A stretch of DNA of 64,000 bases from the NCBI GenBank assembly GCA_963966185.1, contig CAWZYM010000389.1:124001-188000 (forward strand), read 5' to 3'. The translations under genes were made by a program, and so were the position numbers. Within the stretch, counting starts at the first letter, position 1. Each line of letters opens with the position of its first letter. This DNA is from Rhabditoides inermis. Taxonomy: Eukaryota > Nematoda > Chromadorea > Rhabditida > Rhabditidae. Of this stretch, positions 11,394 to 24,338 are shown piece after piece. The notes beneath the pieces are model-generated. The model did not search any database and was not told the DNA's origin. It saw only the letters and a program-made list of their open reading frames with translations.

Positions 11394-13299
11394 GATCGAG
11401 TGTTTCTCTTGACGGGGCTGCGAGTGCGAGCCCTCTTCCTCTCACTCCGGCCCAGACTCTCCACTGTACTCCGGTACGGAATCAGCGAACGCAGCTTGCT
11501 ACGCACCTACAACCTCTTGTCATAAATAATAATAATAATACACTTCATACCGTGAGAAGCCTGATGTCGAACATGTGTCTGTAGCGGGCGTCTAGGTTTC
11601 GGAATGAGAGGTGGAGTCCGATGGGCACAGCGGGACGCATGCCGACGCGCACAGGGGCAGCGTCACCCAGGGGCAAGCTGCAGCCAGGTGATGCACCCTC
11701 GACCACTCAGCACTGCCCTCCCCACTCACACATTTCTCTGTTCTTCCTCCTCTTCCATCACAGGGTGAGACTCGATCGGCTCCACATACGTACCGTCCGC
11801 GTCAGAGTAACCCTGGATCACCTGAAACCAATACCAATGGAACATCGGATAAAAAAACGCGAAAATAAACTCCCACCTGATAGCTGGTGATGGTGAATTC
11901 GTGTCCGGGTACAGGGTTCTGTCCGGCACGATCAGTGACGCGAGTGAACGTGTCCTCAACACAACCGTTTCGCGTCATCCTCCCCATATCTTCTCACCTG
12001 CACAGCGTTCATATCCGCTCCGAGGGGCGTGCCATACAGGGTGAACACCGTGTCGCCCCGTCGAAAGTGCGTCGACAGAACCAGCGTCTCGAGAAACTTC
12101 TCGAATCCCTCCCTGTCCATGTTGCAGGCGGGTAGAGTGATGTTGCGCTGAGAACTGAAGTTGCCGCCAGCAGAGTGGTTCTGTAATAATAATCATAATA
12201 AACACAGTTAAATAAATTTTAAAAAATGTACCTCGACAACGTGTGTGAGGGTGCGATGCGAGATGGATGGGAGGGCAGCGTCCTCCTGGGGAGACACGCC
12301 GACAAACAGCGAACACAGAGATGGCAGAGACGTGAGCAGCTGCAAAAATACACATGACACACCATTCTTCCTCTGATACACTTGCTCACCTCGTCATCCA
12401 CTAGATTCCTATCGAACATGCCTCCCAGGTGCAGCTCCCGCGGATCCAGCCACTTGAGCAGAGAGATGAGCTGCGCCTTCGAGATCTGCAAGACAGATCA
12501 TTGCTATGAATAAACACCTCTCACTCCGCACTCACCGTGCACTTGTCCACCTCCAACTTGACCACCCGCTCCTTCCTCTCATTCTCCCCCTCTTCGTCCT
12601 CGTCCTCCGCCCCACCCACACCAAATCGCAGCTGCCTGAAACAATAAACAACAATAAAAAAACATCAATGTGCACGCGTGGAAGGATACCTGATGAGGTC
12701 GAGTGTCTCGTCGTCTAGCTGCCGCATGCGCACAATCAGATGGCGGCGAGGACACAGTCGAAGAAGGCGAGTCTGCACTAGCACATCGGCAGGCTACAAA
12801 TGAATTGGTAAACAAATCCGAACATTACAAAGTCCTACCCCAAGTTCCATCTGTTTAGCCTCGACGGACTGGGTGCGGCCTCTCTTGGTGTACACAGATC
12901 GGTACTCGACACGCACACGCCGGCCCAGCCACACATCTACAACCTTCCTTCCTTCCCACCCATCCACCCCCTCCTCTGCACATACCAATCTCGTCCACGT
13001 GGTCCACGCGATGCAATGGAAGCGCGTCGCGATGCACGTGTACAATGTTTCTAAACAAATAACATAGTTGTTATATAATATTCATCTGCCCCACACTCAC
13101 CGTAGCCATTTACACGTAGCGGCAACGCTGCGCACGTCACGAGAGCACTTTGTCTACAATCAACCAATCACATTGCAAATGAGACGCAACAAGCCTACCA
13201 GTTTGATGATTGCGAGTATGAGTTCAGGTGGTAGAGAGAACATCTGGCTGACATGGTCGGGTGTGGGAGTGCGGGATGAGCGAGATGGAGGACGGGTCA
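11394..13299 (-). CDS. F-box-type protein, nematode-like
   Basis: Start ATG at 13297-13299, stop TAG at 11394-11396. After a Pro/Ser/Arg leader comes MFSLPPELILAIIKL, then TKCSRDVRSVAATCKWLR: an F-box (LPxEL...I...L....D...V...CK.W). Several short exons follow: WLGRRVRVEYRSVYTKRGRT, a basic linker, KVDKC, SKAQLISLLKWLDPRELHLG, then LLTSLPSLCSLFVGVSPQED and an NFSSQRNITLPACNMDREGF segment that looks like the substrate-side domain of nematode F-box proteins (FTH/DUF38-like layout: N-terminal F-box, helical repeats, C-terminal sheet). The C-terminus is Arg/Ser-rich (SERKRARTRSPVKRNTRSRV). Expected role is an adaptor in SCF-type ubiquitin ligases; substrate unknown. The F-box call is by eye and moderate; exon-level boundaries in 11900-12900 are approximate. 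Confidence 0.65.
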
Positions 13300-13935
13300 T
13301 CCTTCCTCCCTCTCAACACCACCGCCCCACTACGCGCACGCACCACTAGATAATCAATCAATCATCACCAAACAAGCATTAATATATTTTACAAAATCTG
13401 TTTGCAGAACATACAAACGATGAATTTACAATGCAACAGCTGATCAAGACGCCGATACCTACATCGCAAAACCGGAGTTGTCATCCACTGAGTTGCGGAG
13501 AAGATATATTTTCAGGGCCCATCAACCCACACCCAGAATCTCGAAACAATTCAATCAACATATCGGAGGGATTTATTAAACTCTGAAAACAACAACAACA
13601 TAATAATGATCAAAACCGGCACGATTTGTGGCAAGACAATCGAAGAAAGCACACGGGAGGAACATACAACACCGTAAGTGCGCACTCGTAAATGTGGTGT
13701 CCGCCCGTAAACTCAATGATCTAAGCAAAAAAAGAGGAAACTACTCTACGAAAATTAGAAATACTTTTACATAGTAGATTTGATACGATACAGTGTTGAT
13801 AAGGATGTATAATGAGGTGTACATTGCACATACGTAGAAAATCTGTCAGTGAGATTACATTACACATAATTAGAAAATCTGTGAGATGTACATAGTACAC
13901 ATGAGTGGAAGACAAAGGAGAACTGAGTGTCCTGT
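13300..13935. other. Intergenic gap between two minus-strand genes
   Basis: AT-rich, no coding frame supported. Holds a minus-strand AATAAA at 13572-13577, about 360 nt past the stop of the large upstream gene, likely its poly(A) signal. The F-box gene begins 270 nt further on. Confidence 0.55.
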
Positions 13936-15119
13936 CTAGCGACGGTATGCATAACCCCTCGCCCATCCTCCTCCTCCTGCTCCCCCGTGGTATCCGCTTC
14001 CTCCACGGCCACCGCGTCCATAGCCGTCGTTTCTCCATCCTCCTCCTTCTCCGCGACCACCCCTTCCTCTCGAACCATGACCGTCTCTTCCAAACCCATC
14101 CCACGCACGCGCTCCATCACGACCTCCGAATCCGAATCCATCTCCACGCCATCCCCTTCCATCGTCATGGAAGTCCCTGGATCCGCTAGCTCCTCCATGT
14201 CCACCGAATCCAGAACCGGGCCTGGGTCCTGCTCCTCCTCCGTAGTCACCTCCTCGGCCGTATCCGTTCCCAGGTCCACCTCCATAGTCACCTCCGCGAC
14301 CGTATTCGTTCCCAGATCCTCCTCCATAGTCACCTCCGCGACCGTATCCGTTCCCAGATCCTACTCCATAGTCACCAACGCGACCGTATCTGTTCCATCC
14401 GTCAGAGTGCCTGTCGCCTCCGCCACCAGCGTATGCGTATGGCTGGACGTTGAATGGATCGGGGGCAGGAGGGATGCCGAAGCACGACGGGGAGATGCCG
14501 GATAAGGCAGCCGTGTAGACATCGGGACGATCGCGATGAGACGAAGGCGTGTGCATCCTCCCATGCGACCGGTGCGAATACCGGTCCCTGTCGCTGTTCA
14601 CGCCCCTCTGCTGATGGCGCACCATCTTCTCCTGCCTCCTCATCCGTCGCTTAGCCTTAGCCTTCTTCTTCTTCGTCTTGAGGTGGTTCCTCGCAAGCCT
14701 CTCGAACCTGCAACACCCATTCGATTCAGTCCACTCTCTTTTTTCTCACGTCTTGAAGTAGAGGGGCCGGACAGTGTAGGGCTTCACGAACTCCACGAAC
14801 GCCGAATGAATCGCGTCCATGAGCCTCCCCGAGTTCTCCTTTCCCATAGACGACACCACCACAGACAGACACGCTGAAATCGCAAAACTCGTTTCCTACT
14901 GTTCAGCCAACTCAGCCCCCCCCAACTCACGGAATTTCTTGAACTGCATGGCGAGAGTGTCGTAGATGAGTGTCCAGTGGCTGTGTTCGAAGTCCCTCAG
15001 AGTGCACATGCTGCACAAGTCAACGTTGCTGATCGGCTTGCCCGTGCGTACTGCCTCCTCCAGCAGCTCTCGCCGCTCCTTCATCTGCTTCGCCTGCTCG
15101 TCCGAGAGGAACCCGCTCT

Positions 15120-15213
<94 letters not shown>

Positions 15214-15783
15214 CATTTCAAAAAGTTTACATAATAAACAACAATTTAGATACTTACGCATCGAACAGATCTTTGCTCTGTCGTCGCTTGAAGTTGGGAA
15301 AGGTACATCCGAATGCCATGAGCTGAGCAACGCGGAAAGCTGTCCTCTCCCAATGACGGTCAAGCTCACGCTTCCTGTGACGGGGGATGTTCGCTTCATG
15401 TATCTTCATCTGCAACACACAAAATCTCATTATACAACGACGAGGAAGATAATATATTATATAAGACATTGCGCTTACATGTCTCTCGGTGTATGTCTGG
15501 TTGGCGTAGTTGACGAACTGGCAGAGATACTCGCGGCGGTCGTTGCACGGGATCATGTGGTCCTGGACGATGCGCCACTCCAAAGGACACTGCAACCCAA
15601 TAATCCTATCCCTTCGGCGCCACATCGAGAATATCGTGGACGACACTCCACTTATATTACTCACCGCCGTCTTGGCATCCCAATGGCCACTCGAGAACTT
15701 GTCCATTCTTCCCTCATCCACACAATCCCTGATAGTCTTCTTGCGAGTAGCGGTTCCATATCCTGCAATTTAGAGCATGAAAA

Positions 15784-15855
<72 letters not shown>

Positions 15856-18800
15856 TATACACTAACCTCGCCGGTTACGATCCCTCTCTCGCTCCCTCTC
15901 CCTCTCGCGTTCCTTCTTCAGAGATCGATATTCCTGGAGACGTCCCTTCTCGAGCAAATCCAGCTCTGCCTGCCGCTGTCGAGCCATCTCCTTCGTGTCC
16001 CTGCAAACACACAAACATGTACGCAGTACGCATGACCGAGTACCGTATTTAAGAAACTTTTCTTTACATTTCTATCCAACTTATGTCAGAACAAAAGACA
16101 ATTATAACTGACTCCCTGGGATGGAACTTCATGTATCCAGATCGACCAGCGAATCGAGGAGGCGGGCGATCCTTCACCGATTTCTGGTACGCCTGGCTAA
16201 AACGTAAATAACGTCACAACGTTCCATATCGTGATAGCTTTCAAATTCAAACTTTAAAAAAATTCTCACTTGAACCTGGCAGCATGAGATTGCTTCATGT
16301 CGACAGGATCAGTCATGAGCTGCAATTACAGAACATATACTCTTATCCTTTCTCTCATCATCATCCTGATGACGGTTACACAGTACATCCCTTCTCCCCG
16401 TTTCCACACACCTCATGTCGGATGCGGAAGCTGTGCTGCGTGAGGGAGACCATCTGGTTGAGCACGTCCGCAGCCTCCCAATTATATTCTTCGAACTCCT
16501 TCTCCGCATCCGTATCAGGATTCTTCAGGTTGCTACAAGAATGTCGATAGTTGTTTTCGCGTCCATATTCTACTAATCCATTTCATTATATACTTACTAG
16601 ACAGAACCGTCTCGCATGTTGAAGATTCCGTCAGTCGGTTGGAACACGGGCCAAAACACTCCTTCCACAGGACCACACGGATACTTGAGATTCTTCAACA
16701 CATTGTCCGTGATGTCCTCCTGCCAGATATACTTCTGATATGACAGTGGGCGCAGCAGAGGCTGCGTGTAGTAGTTCCTGTACAAACACGTAACCATGAT
16801 TCAGATGTATGATAGACCTGTGGGAAGGATTGAAGAGGCGTCGGTCGTATCCAGAAGCGCGCACAACATCAACAGTGAACTGTGTGGAACAGTTGGCGGG
16901 CAGAGACCTGAATGAATAACATGAGGTTAAAAAAATCAAATTCATTCACCATTTGACCACCTCCGTCTTCGAGTAGAGGTGACCAGTCTTTCGATCGAAC
17001 GTGAGGCGTGCACGCTTTCTCGACGAACTTAAAGTAATAACATTTAACATAACCAATAAAATAGAATACTAACCCATATACGTCCGATCCGCGTCTCTTG
17101 CGAGTATCGTGCACACTGCTACTGAGAGCAAACTGAAACATGTTCTTCACGCCTATGCTCTCTTTTTTCCAAACTTCCTCACACCCAATTCAACACTCAC
17201 CGCCTTGTTTCCTGTACCGGGTGCCATAGTGGGTAAGGGAATAGGAGGAGCAATCCTGGCTGCGGCGATAGGTGGCAGAGGTGGAGGCGCAGAGTAGATA
17301 TCGCCGAGGCTGATAGAGGGCTTGGCTCCCGATGAGGCCGCTTTCTCATCCTTCTTCTGCTTGAGCACTGCCATCAGGTTGGGGATTGCCTTCATAGAGG
17401 AACTGGTCGGTGGATTGTTGACGTTAGCCTTCTTTTTTTCCGTCATCGCATTCTTCATCTTCTCCTCAGCCTCCCTCGCTTCTCGAACTCCAGCCTGTCT
17501 GGTCAGCTCCATGGCCTTCTTCTTCTTCTCCACGTTCTGTTTGGCAATGTCGGCAGCCTTCTTCATCTCCTCCTCGGCCTTCCTCTTAGCCTCCTCAGCT
17601 TCGGCCTTCCTCTTCTCCTCCGCAGCCTCCACTTCGGCCTTCCTCTTAGCCTCCTCAGCTTCGGCCTTCCTTTTAGCTTCCTCAGCTTCGGCCTTCCTCT
17701 TCTCCTCCGCAGCCTCCACTTCGGCCTTCCTCTTAGCCTCCTCAGCTTCGGCCTTCCTCTTCTCCTCCGCAGCCTCCACTTCGGCCTTCTTCTTAGTCTC
17801 CTCAGTTTCGGCCTTCCTCTTCTCCTCCGCAGCCTCCACTTCGGCCTTCCTTTTAGCCTCCTCAGTTTCTGCCTTCATCTTCTCCTCAGCAGCCTCCACT
17901 TCGGCCTTCCTCTTAGCCTCCTCAGCTTCGGCCTTCCTCTTAGCCTCCTCAGCTTCGGCCTTCCTCTTCTCCTCTGCAGCCTCCACTTCGGCCTTCTCCT
18001 TAGTCTCCTCAGCCTCCCCCAGCCTCGCCTGCTTGGCAGCTTCAACAACCTCCTTCGCCTTTCGCTCTTTCTCTGCCGTCTCATCGGATGGAATCATATC
18101 TGCAAAGAAAATGTACACCGCATCAGTTTCTTCACACTTACCCGCTGCCGTCTCTGTATTGTCATCCTTTTGAAGAGTCGTCACGGGGTGAGTGTGCTTC
18201 TTGGGCTGTTGCAGGTCCATGTCATCATCCGAGTCGGACAATATCACAACATTCAGTCCATCTCCATTCTTCACAACAGAGTCGTCCATGCGATTGCGCT
18301 GCAATAGTAAGTTGTAAAGCAGCTAGCATGTTAATTTTCGTAGGAATTAAAAATTGACAAACAAGATTTTTACAAACTCACAAAAAGTAATTCTCGTAGA
18401 CATTAAATTCACAAAAATTGATCAATTGTTAACTGTTATTTGGTGACTTGGTCTTCTGTCTATTGTATTTGACACGAAAATTTAACATGTTAGCTGCTCA
18501 ACTGGTAAAATAAAATTCGACAAAATCAATTATCACGAGACCGCTCACCTTTGCGGGAATGGGTGTATTCTGGAAGTCTTGGTGGCCCATCCCTCGCATC
18601 ATCGAGGCGAAATCGCCAGGACCGCTGAGTGCGTTGGCACACCTCTTCTCACTGGAAGGCTCAGAGACGTTCTTCTTCGCAGGCTGCACGTCGAATAGGT
18701 CCAACTCTTCGTCCGATTCAATCACCACCATCGGCTGCATAATGTCCAGTTCGTCGAGCTGAAACAACACATGCGATCACAGCTAACAATACGAAGGTAG

Positions 18801-20798
18801 AAATATTTGAGATCCTACCGGGTCAATTGCGGGAGCGGCATCCTTCTCGGTCTCAATCGAAACGCGCTTCTTTCCGATCGCACGGTTCTCGTTCTCACGC
18901 TCGCCACTCGACTTGGATAGAGCGGACACGTTGCTCATCGCACCCCTTGACGCGTCGTCATCAGCAAAAGCTCCGTCGTCATCAGTATTGATCGAAACGG
19001 GGGTAGTAATGCCAGAGTTCTCCATCAGAGCCGGCAGACCAGCCCAATTAGCCATAGTGTCTGAATATTACATAAATGTTCCACCCCCCCCCCCGTTCCT
19101 ACGTACCTGTCCACTTGCTTCCAGTCCATTTGACAGTGTCATGGTCCTTCTCCTCGTCTCCAGCCACAATCTCATTATCATCGCTGTCCATTGTACCTCC
19201 CTGATTCTTCTTGTTGGGCTGCTCCGATATGTTCATGCATCCCATGGCATATTCGATGTCAATCTCTCGGATCGACATTTCCGGCATGTCCTCCTTCAAT
19301 TACACATTAAATATTTCACTTTCACAACGGCTACTTACGGCGGCCATTTTAGCGAAGTAGTCGAAGAGCTTCAGGAGACGCTCTTCACGAGACGACTCTT
19401 TGGTTAGGGCTAAAACAACATCATTACAATGCACAAACAAAAAGAGTGTGTGAGACTGACCGGTCATGGCGACAGTCCACTTGAGCTCCCCCGCATACTT
19501 GTCTTGCTGTGCCTGTTTGGCATCGTCATCTCCATCCTCGTTGTCATCGTCGGACGGGGCCTTCTCTTCATCATCAACATCATGCACCTGCAAAATCTAA
19601 ACTAAGTATCTCTGTAACGAAACGTGAAACGTTACAACTAACATAATTAAATTTGAATATCGAAAAATACCTTATCCAGCCAGCGATTCTCCTCAATGTC
19701 CATCGAGGCGTAGTTTGTCTCTTCCAATTCCGTGCTCCAAGTAGGATGGTCCTAGAGATCGCAAATAAAATATTAACGCCTCACGCGTGTACAAAGAAAA
19801 ATACAGACCTGGAGGATTGATATCCACTGTTTCTTCCATGCTTCGAAATCACTGGTAGACAGTGGGCCCATTCCGAACTTGGCGAAGAGATCCCTCGCAA
19901 CAAGGGCGGGAGAAGGAGAAGGCGCTGAAGTCGACGAAGACAGAGGACCCATGCCATCATGCGACGTATCCACGCGCAGTTCCAACAGAGACGATACACA
20001 CGCTAAAATTATCACGTCAAAGATAATTATTAAATTATACAATACAATACGAAGACCAACCTTGCACAGCCTTCGCCGGAGATTCGGTAACATCAGCCAG
20101 TATAGCGTTCATGCACTCTGCAATGAAACAATGACCTCGAGTTGATGAATAATTACAGATATAACATACCGCCAACTATCTTCTCGTCTGGCGACGTATA
20201 TACTTGAGTTTGAGCAGCAGATGTACAGTGGTTTCCAGGGTTGATCAAAGGATCACCGTCCATCCTGTAATCACACCAATTAAAAAGTATGATCAAAATA
20301 CTAAATATAAACAGATATGCACGAAAAAACGTCTTGTCTTTAAGACTTACATGTTGTTCTCTTCCATGTGAGGAACGTGGCACGGGTTCGAGGTGGAGTT
20401 GGGAATGAACGCGACGCGGGAAAGGATAGCGGAAGCAGCTACCTCCTCCTCAATTGCTGCCAGAGCGGACGCACGAACGACACGAGCCTCCTAAGTTCAC
20501 ATTATGAAACAGAAGTCTATAATAATTGAACCAACCTCAGCTATATCTGTGTCCTTCTTACTCTTCTCGGTGAGCACAGCAGTGAGACCGAATGAGAAGT
20601 CTGAAGAAGAACCAAATAAAAACGTATATATGAAAAAAGTTACACACACTCACCGACTGATTCATCTCCAGAGTCATCTGTCGAAAGAGCTACGTCATGC
20701 TCCTCAACATGATCGACACCGTCACGAGCAGCAACTGGCGGGTTCTCATGAACAGGGTCGCCCCCATCACTCACATTGATAGGATCGCAACCACTCAT
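13936..20798 (-). CDS. Large acidic, coiled-coil, RGG-tailed nuclear-like protein
   Basis: About two dozen exons join in consistent phase from ATG 20796-20798 to TAG 13936-13938, giving well over 1,200 residues. Order: acidic, Ser-rich N-terminal third ([27 protein letters not shown]) with repeated [18 protein letters not shown] helices; SUMO-interaction-like acidic patches [13 protein letters not shown] and [13 protein letters not shown]; a long [20 protein letters not shown] tandem coiled coil (17563-18010); Pro-rich [19 protein letters not shown]; a conserved-looking globular part with [71 protein letters not shown]; basic stretch [18 protein letters not shown]; and a Gly/Arg/Tyr tail with four [19 protein letters not shown] repeats and RGG boxes. 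Charge pattern and RGG tail suggest a nuclear, RNA- or chromatin-associated protein. I do not recognise the family. Confidence 0.8.
14215..14400 (-). repeat. 45-nt coding repeat (Gly/Tyr/Arg/Asp)
   Basis: About four tandem 45-nt units encode 15-residue repeats of the form [15 protein letters not shown] in the C-terminal tail of the large minus-strand gene. Units vary at a few positions (N/E, S/P/A). Confidence 0.85.
15123..15211. repeat. (TA)n microsatellite abutting a 3' splice site
   Basis: More than 40 TA units. On the minus strand the run ends TATATATAG directly at the exon beginning AAAGAGCGGG, so the repeat itself provides the 3' splice site of the intron at about 15124-15256 (donor GTAAGTATC near 15256). 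Confidence 0.95.
15787..15847. repeat. (TA)n microsatellite in an intron
   Basis: About 30 TA units within the next intron of the same minus-strand gene, near its 5' end (donor GTTAGTGTATATAT). This intron keeps an ordinary acceptor (AAATTGCAG). Confidence 0.95.
17563..18010 (-). repeat. Tandem coding repeat, Lys/Ala/Glu coiled coil
   Basis: Imperfect tandem array of roughly 30- and 60-nt units encoding AEAEEAKRK and [11 protein letters not shown] words. The translated segment is an uninterrupted, highly charged heptad-like helix of about 150 residues resembling TolA-type helices in composition only. Confidence 0.9.
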
Positions 20799-21167
20799 TC
20801 CATCTGTAAGCAGCGAATACTTTAGAACTACAAGCAAAACAATACAAGAAAACGAAACAATTGGGAAAAACATAATAATTGGGGAAAAAACAACAATAAG
20901 TAGGCCAAAAAGTACAGTAGTGCTAACCTTTGATATATATTCGCCTAAACGATAGCGTATCATTTTATTATATTCTGTTAGATTTAGGTGTTAAAATAAT
21001 AATTTTAAAAAAATAGACATTAGAAAAAATCAAAAAGATGAAACTCAATTTTTATTACATTGGAAATAAAGGCATATATATTGCACATATAATATATCAG
21101 TGGTTGCACTCTCTGTACCGGTATCACAAACGGCAATTGCCGCGGAATTGAGGGGGGAGTTTATGGT

Positions 21168-22527
21168 TTAGTTGCTCTGCCTGAAGGCGAAGCAGGTAAT
21201 ACCGTTCTTCTCGGTCTCACAGTACAGCTCCGTGTTCACAATGTACGAGAAGGTGCCGGACGAACAAATGACATCGATGCGACCACCTGAATGACAATGA
21301 CAATGCGCATTTGCCACTTATTAGTCACTGTTCTTACCGAGCTCGTTGGCGGCAGCAGTCTGAATCTGCCTCTTGGACACCGAGGTGGACTCGTGCATGT
21401 TCTGCAACAATCAATGTCCTCTCTCATCATCCCTATTTCAATATCCCTTCAGGCACTCTACTCTATTACCCAACATCCAGTCTGCATCAGCGCCCGCCCC
21501 TCCCCCCTCTCACAAACCGGACATTTCAGTCCCGAATTCATGCCAAGATACCGTCGCGATTAGATCATATAATTGCGGATCCGATGGCCTATCCAGTTCA
21601 TGGGTGTGTGAAAACCGGAATAAACCCAACAGGGAATCGGAAAAGAACAATAGCCTCTAAGAAAACATGGTTGTGTCATTGTATCACTATGTATCTTATT
21701 TTGCCTAGCAGATAAAACATGATGACTGGCGGTTGACTCACGTTGACAATGAGCTCCTTGAGGGTGTCGGAGTTGCACTTGGGGTCGAAAGCGGGCCCGG
21801 CGTCCCTCTTCACGCGCTTCTTCAGAGACTCCGCAGTCGATCTACATCATGTGATCAGTGCAACTCAACTCTCAAGTGATTACGTCTCCCTACACTCACT
21901 TCTCCTTTTCAGCCTCAGCCTCGGTGGCGGCAATGTCGTCGTAGACGGTCTCGATAGTGGTTCCCTTGGCTTGTGCCCCGCCCACATAGGCTCCGCCCGC
22001 CGGAGCAACATCCACCTGCTGGGGAGCGATCTGGGCAATAGGTGACTGCTGGTATGCCTGCTGGGCAACAACCACCTGCTGTTCAACCGCAGGCATCTAA
22101 AAAAGACGCATTGCTCACTCACTCCGCTCACTATACTCACCACAGGCTGCACAGGCTGGGGAGCAGCATAGGCGGGGGCGGGGGCGGAGTAGACGGGGGC
22201 GGGGGCGGAATAGATGGGGGCGGGGGCGGCGAAGGAAATGGCGGGAGCGGGCGCAGAGTACGAAGCGGCACACGACACGGGAGGAGGGCACACCTATACG
22301 CGACCATGTTTAATCGATCTCATCTCGAACTGTGTAGTCTAGACTCACGGGAGGAGCAGCAGGGGCGCAGACGGGAGCGGGAGCGGGAGCGGGACAGCCG
22401 CAGCCGCACCCACCGCCTCCCGAGTTGCCGAAGAAGAATGCCTTGATGTGTATATGAGAGGAGTGGGTGTGCTGGTGCCTACCTGGGCGGCGCTCGCAGC
22501 GACGAGAATGACGAAAGCTGTGCACAT
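21168..22527 (-). CDS. grl: Ground-like domain (GRL) secreted protein
   Basis: Start ATG 22525-22527; stop TAA 21168-21170; AATAAA on the minus strand at 21051-21056. Signal peptide MCTAFVILVAASAAQ, then AFFFGNSGGGGCGCGCPAP, a Pro/Ala/Tyr-rich low-complexity part (YSAPAPVYSAPAPAYAAP), Gln/Val-rich linker, KSTAESLKKRVKRDAG with a possible basic cleavage site KRVKR, and a C-terminal ground-like domain: PKCNSDTLKELIVNNM, KRQIQTAAANELGGRIDVIC, VNTELYCETEKNGITCFAF. The four cysteines fit the ground-like pattern. GRL proteins are nematode hedgehog-related secreted proteins tied to cuticle and apical extracellular matrix. The intron at about 21404-21738 is longer than its neighbours. Length about 240 residues, typical. 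Confidence 0.92.
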
Positions 22528-22965
22528 TGTGGGGGATAATGACCGGCCATCGTCCCACTCACCTTATATACCCTTAGATCGGCTTCTACGATGTTCCACC
22601 CACCACTCACTTCCCCAAAAAGACGCAACCTGGTCAGCTTCTCCCACGCCATCTGCATCTCTCCATTTCATGCACTCTCTTCCACATCTCTCTCCCCCAT
22701 TCTCTCTCGCCATTTCGGATCGGCTATGCGAGTTGCGTCAGTGAAACTGTGGGTGGTCTATGAAATCAAGAAATCCAGATCGCGCTTCGTATTTTCTCAT
22801 AATCTCCTAAATCTCGCGCAAGCAGGCGGCTGACTCCGAAAACCCTTTCACCCTTTATGTATTTTTCCAATTTTCCAGATAACGAGGTTCTAGTGAAAAG
22901 TAGATAACACATGAAAACATAACATAATTCATATAGAATATTTACTATACATTTTGTATCATGTT

Positions 22966-24338
22966 TCAGTGTTGAAAGGCGAGACACACAAGACCATCGT
23001 GTCGGGCCTCGCAGAATGTACGGGAAGAGATTAGATAGCTGCAAGGGCCGATCTACTTCCACCCTCCTCTCCTCACACACACCTGAAGTTGTCCTTGCTG
23101 CAGATCACATCGAACTGCTTTCCGAAGTAGTTCCTCGCGGCTGCGGCTATGCCCCTCTTCCTCTCATTCTCATCACTCGCGTCGTTCTGAAATCAGTTTT
23201 GTGGAATACAGGTGCAGAGCCACGTTACTTCTACGATGATCTGTCGCAGTTTCTCGTCGGTACACTTGGACTCTGTTTGACGAGGCGCGTCCTCTGCCCT
23301 GCAACCGCGCTGCAATCAGTGCTGGGGGGAGGGACGTGACATACCTGGCGGCTCGACGGAACTCATAGCCGGAATGCGAGATTTGCGCCAGCTGAAAAGA
23401 ACGCATCAAGGAGAGACGAATGGGGAGTGGACAGACCTGTCTGCTGACTTCGTCCGCGTCTTTTCTCGCCTCCTCTTCCACCTCCGAGGCGGACAGCTCG
23501 CGCACTACCTGAACCGAAAACAATATTCATACAAAACATTTTTTAGATTAAAAAAATATGTCTGCACAGTGGACGTCTTGGAGGGATGACCATACGACGA
23601 CGAGGACCTTCCTGAATGATATGTTCACCCACGCAAACCGAGCATTTCTAACCGCTCTCCTCTCTCGACAGTTTCGCACACAGCTCCGGGTCTCCGTAGC
23701 ACGGCTTGCTCGTGTCCACTACACTCGTCGTCTTCAGCTTCTGCAAACTTCCACTATTTTCCAACCCCTTTTCCGATCGCTACCTGGTACACTTCAGCAT
23801 CAGACGTAGGCGGGGGAGGGGGAGGGGGCGGGGCGACTGGAGAGTTGTACGCAGACAAGGGAATCTGGTATGTGCCACCTGAACGGAGCGGTGGAAAACA
23901 GAAAGAGAGAGCGAGACTTGACTGACCGAAGGAAGTCTGCGTGGATCCACTGTACACAGGCGCGCTGTAGCCAGAAGAGTAGGCCGGCACATACGACGCC
24001 TGAACGATGTATACAACAAGGACACAGTAACACTCCCACCCTCGATTGTCCGCCGACGCAGGCCGGACACGGAGGACACTGAAAAAAAGTACAACAACTA
24101 CGAAGACGAAAATGCGTCGCAAACCACTGGCGGTGGAGGGCAGACGCTAGCCGCGGAATACGCAGGTCTCTGAATGCACGTTCAATTGGACACATTTCAA
24201 AACACGTACCGCGTATGAACTGTAAACGGGTCTTGCGTAGCCTCCCCTCGCGTATCCTCCACATGATCCACCCCTCCGCTGACAGCCTCCTCCGAAGAAT
24301 AGAGCAGTGGTGAGGGGAAGGAGCAGTAGCAGTAGCAT
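22966..24338 (-). CDS. grl: Ground-like domain (GRL) secreted protein
   Basis: Start ATG 24336-24338, stop TGA 22966-22968. Signal peptide MLLLLLLPLTTALFF then GGGCQRRGGSCGGYARGGY; Tyr/Pro/Ser-rich middle (RPAYSAASVCPPPPVVCDA; ASYVPAYSSGYSAPVYSG; a run of eight prolines); a linker SVVDTSKPCYGDPELCAKLS; helices VVRELSASEVEEEARKDADE; and a C-terminal ground-like domain with KCTDEKLRQIIVE, KRGIAAAARNYFGKQFDVIC, SSRTFCEARHDGLVCLAFQH. The last exon was placed by homology to the neighbouring paralog: the acceptor CTTGCAG near 23037 leaves the frame reading YLISSRTFCEAR. Expected role in cuticle or apical matrix, as for other GRL proteins. It differs from its neighbour by an extended PCYGDPELC region. 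Confidence 0.88.

Noticed and set aside
13927..14505. 192-codon plus-strand Ser/Val/Thr-rich frame
   Set aside because: Antisense shadow of the Gly/Tyr repeat tail of the large minus-strand gene.
17322..18173. 283-codon open frame on the plus strand
   Set aside because: Mirror of the repetitive coiled-coil exon of the minus-strand gene; Ala/Ser/Phe repeats are a frame artefact.
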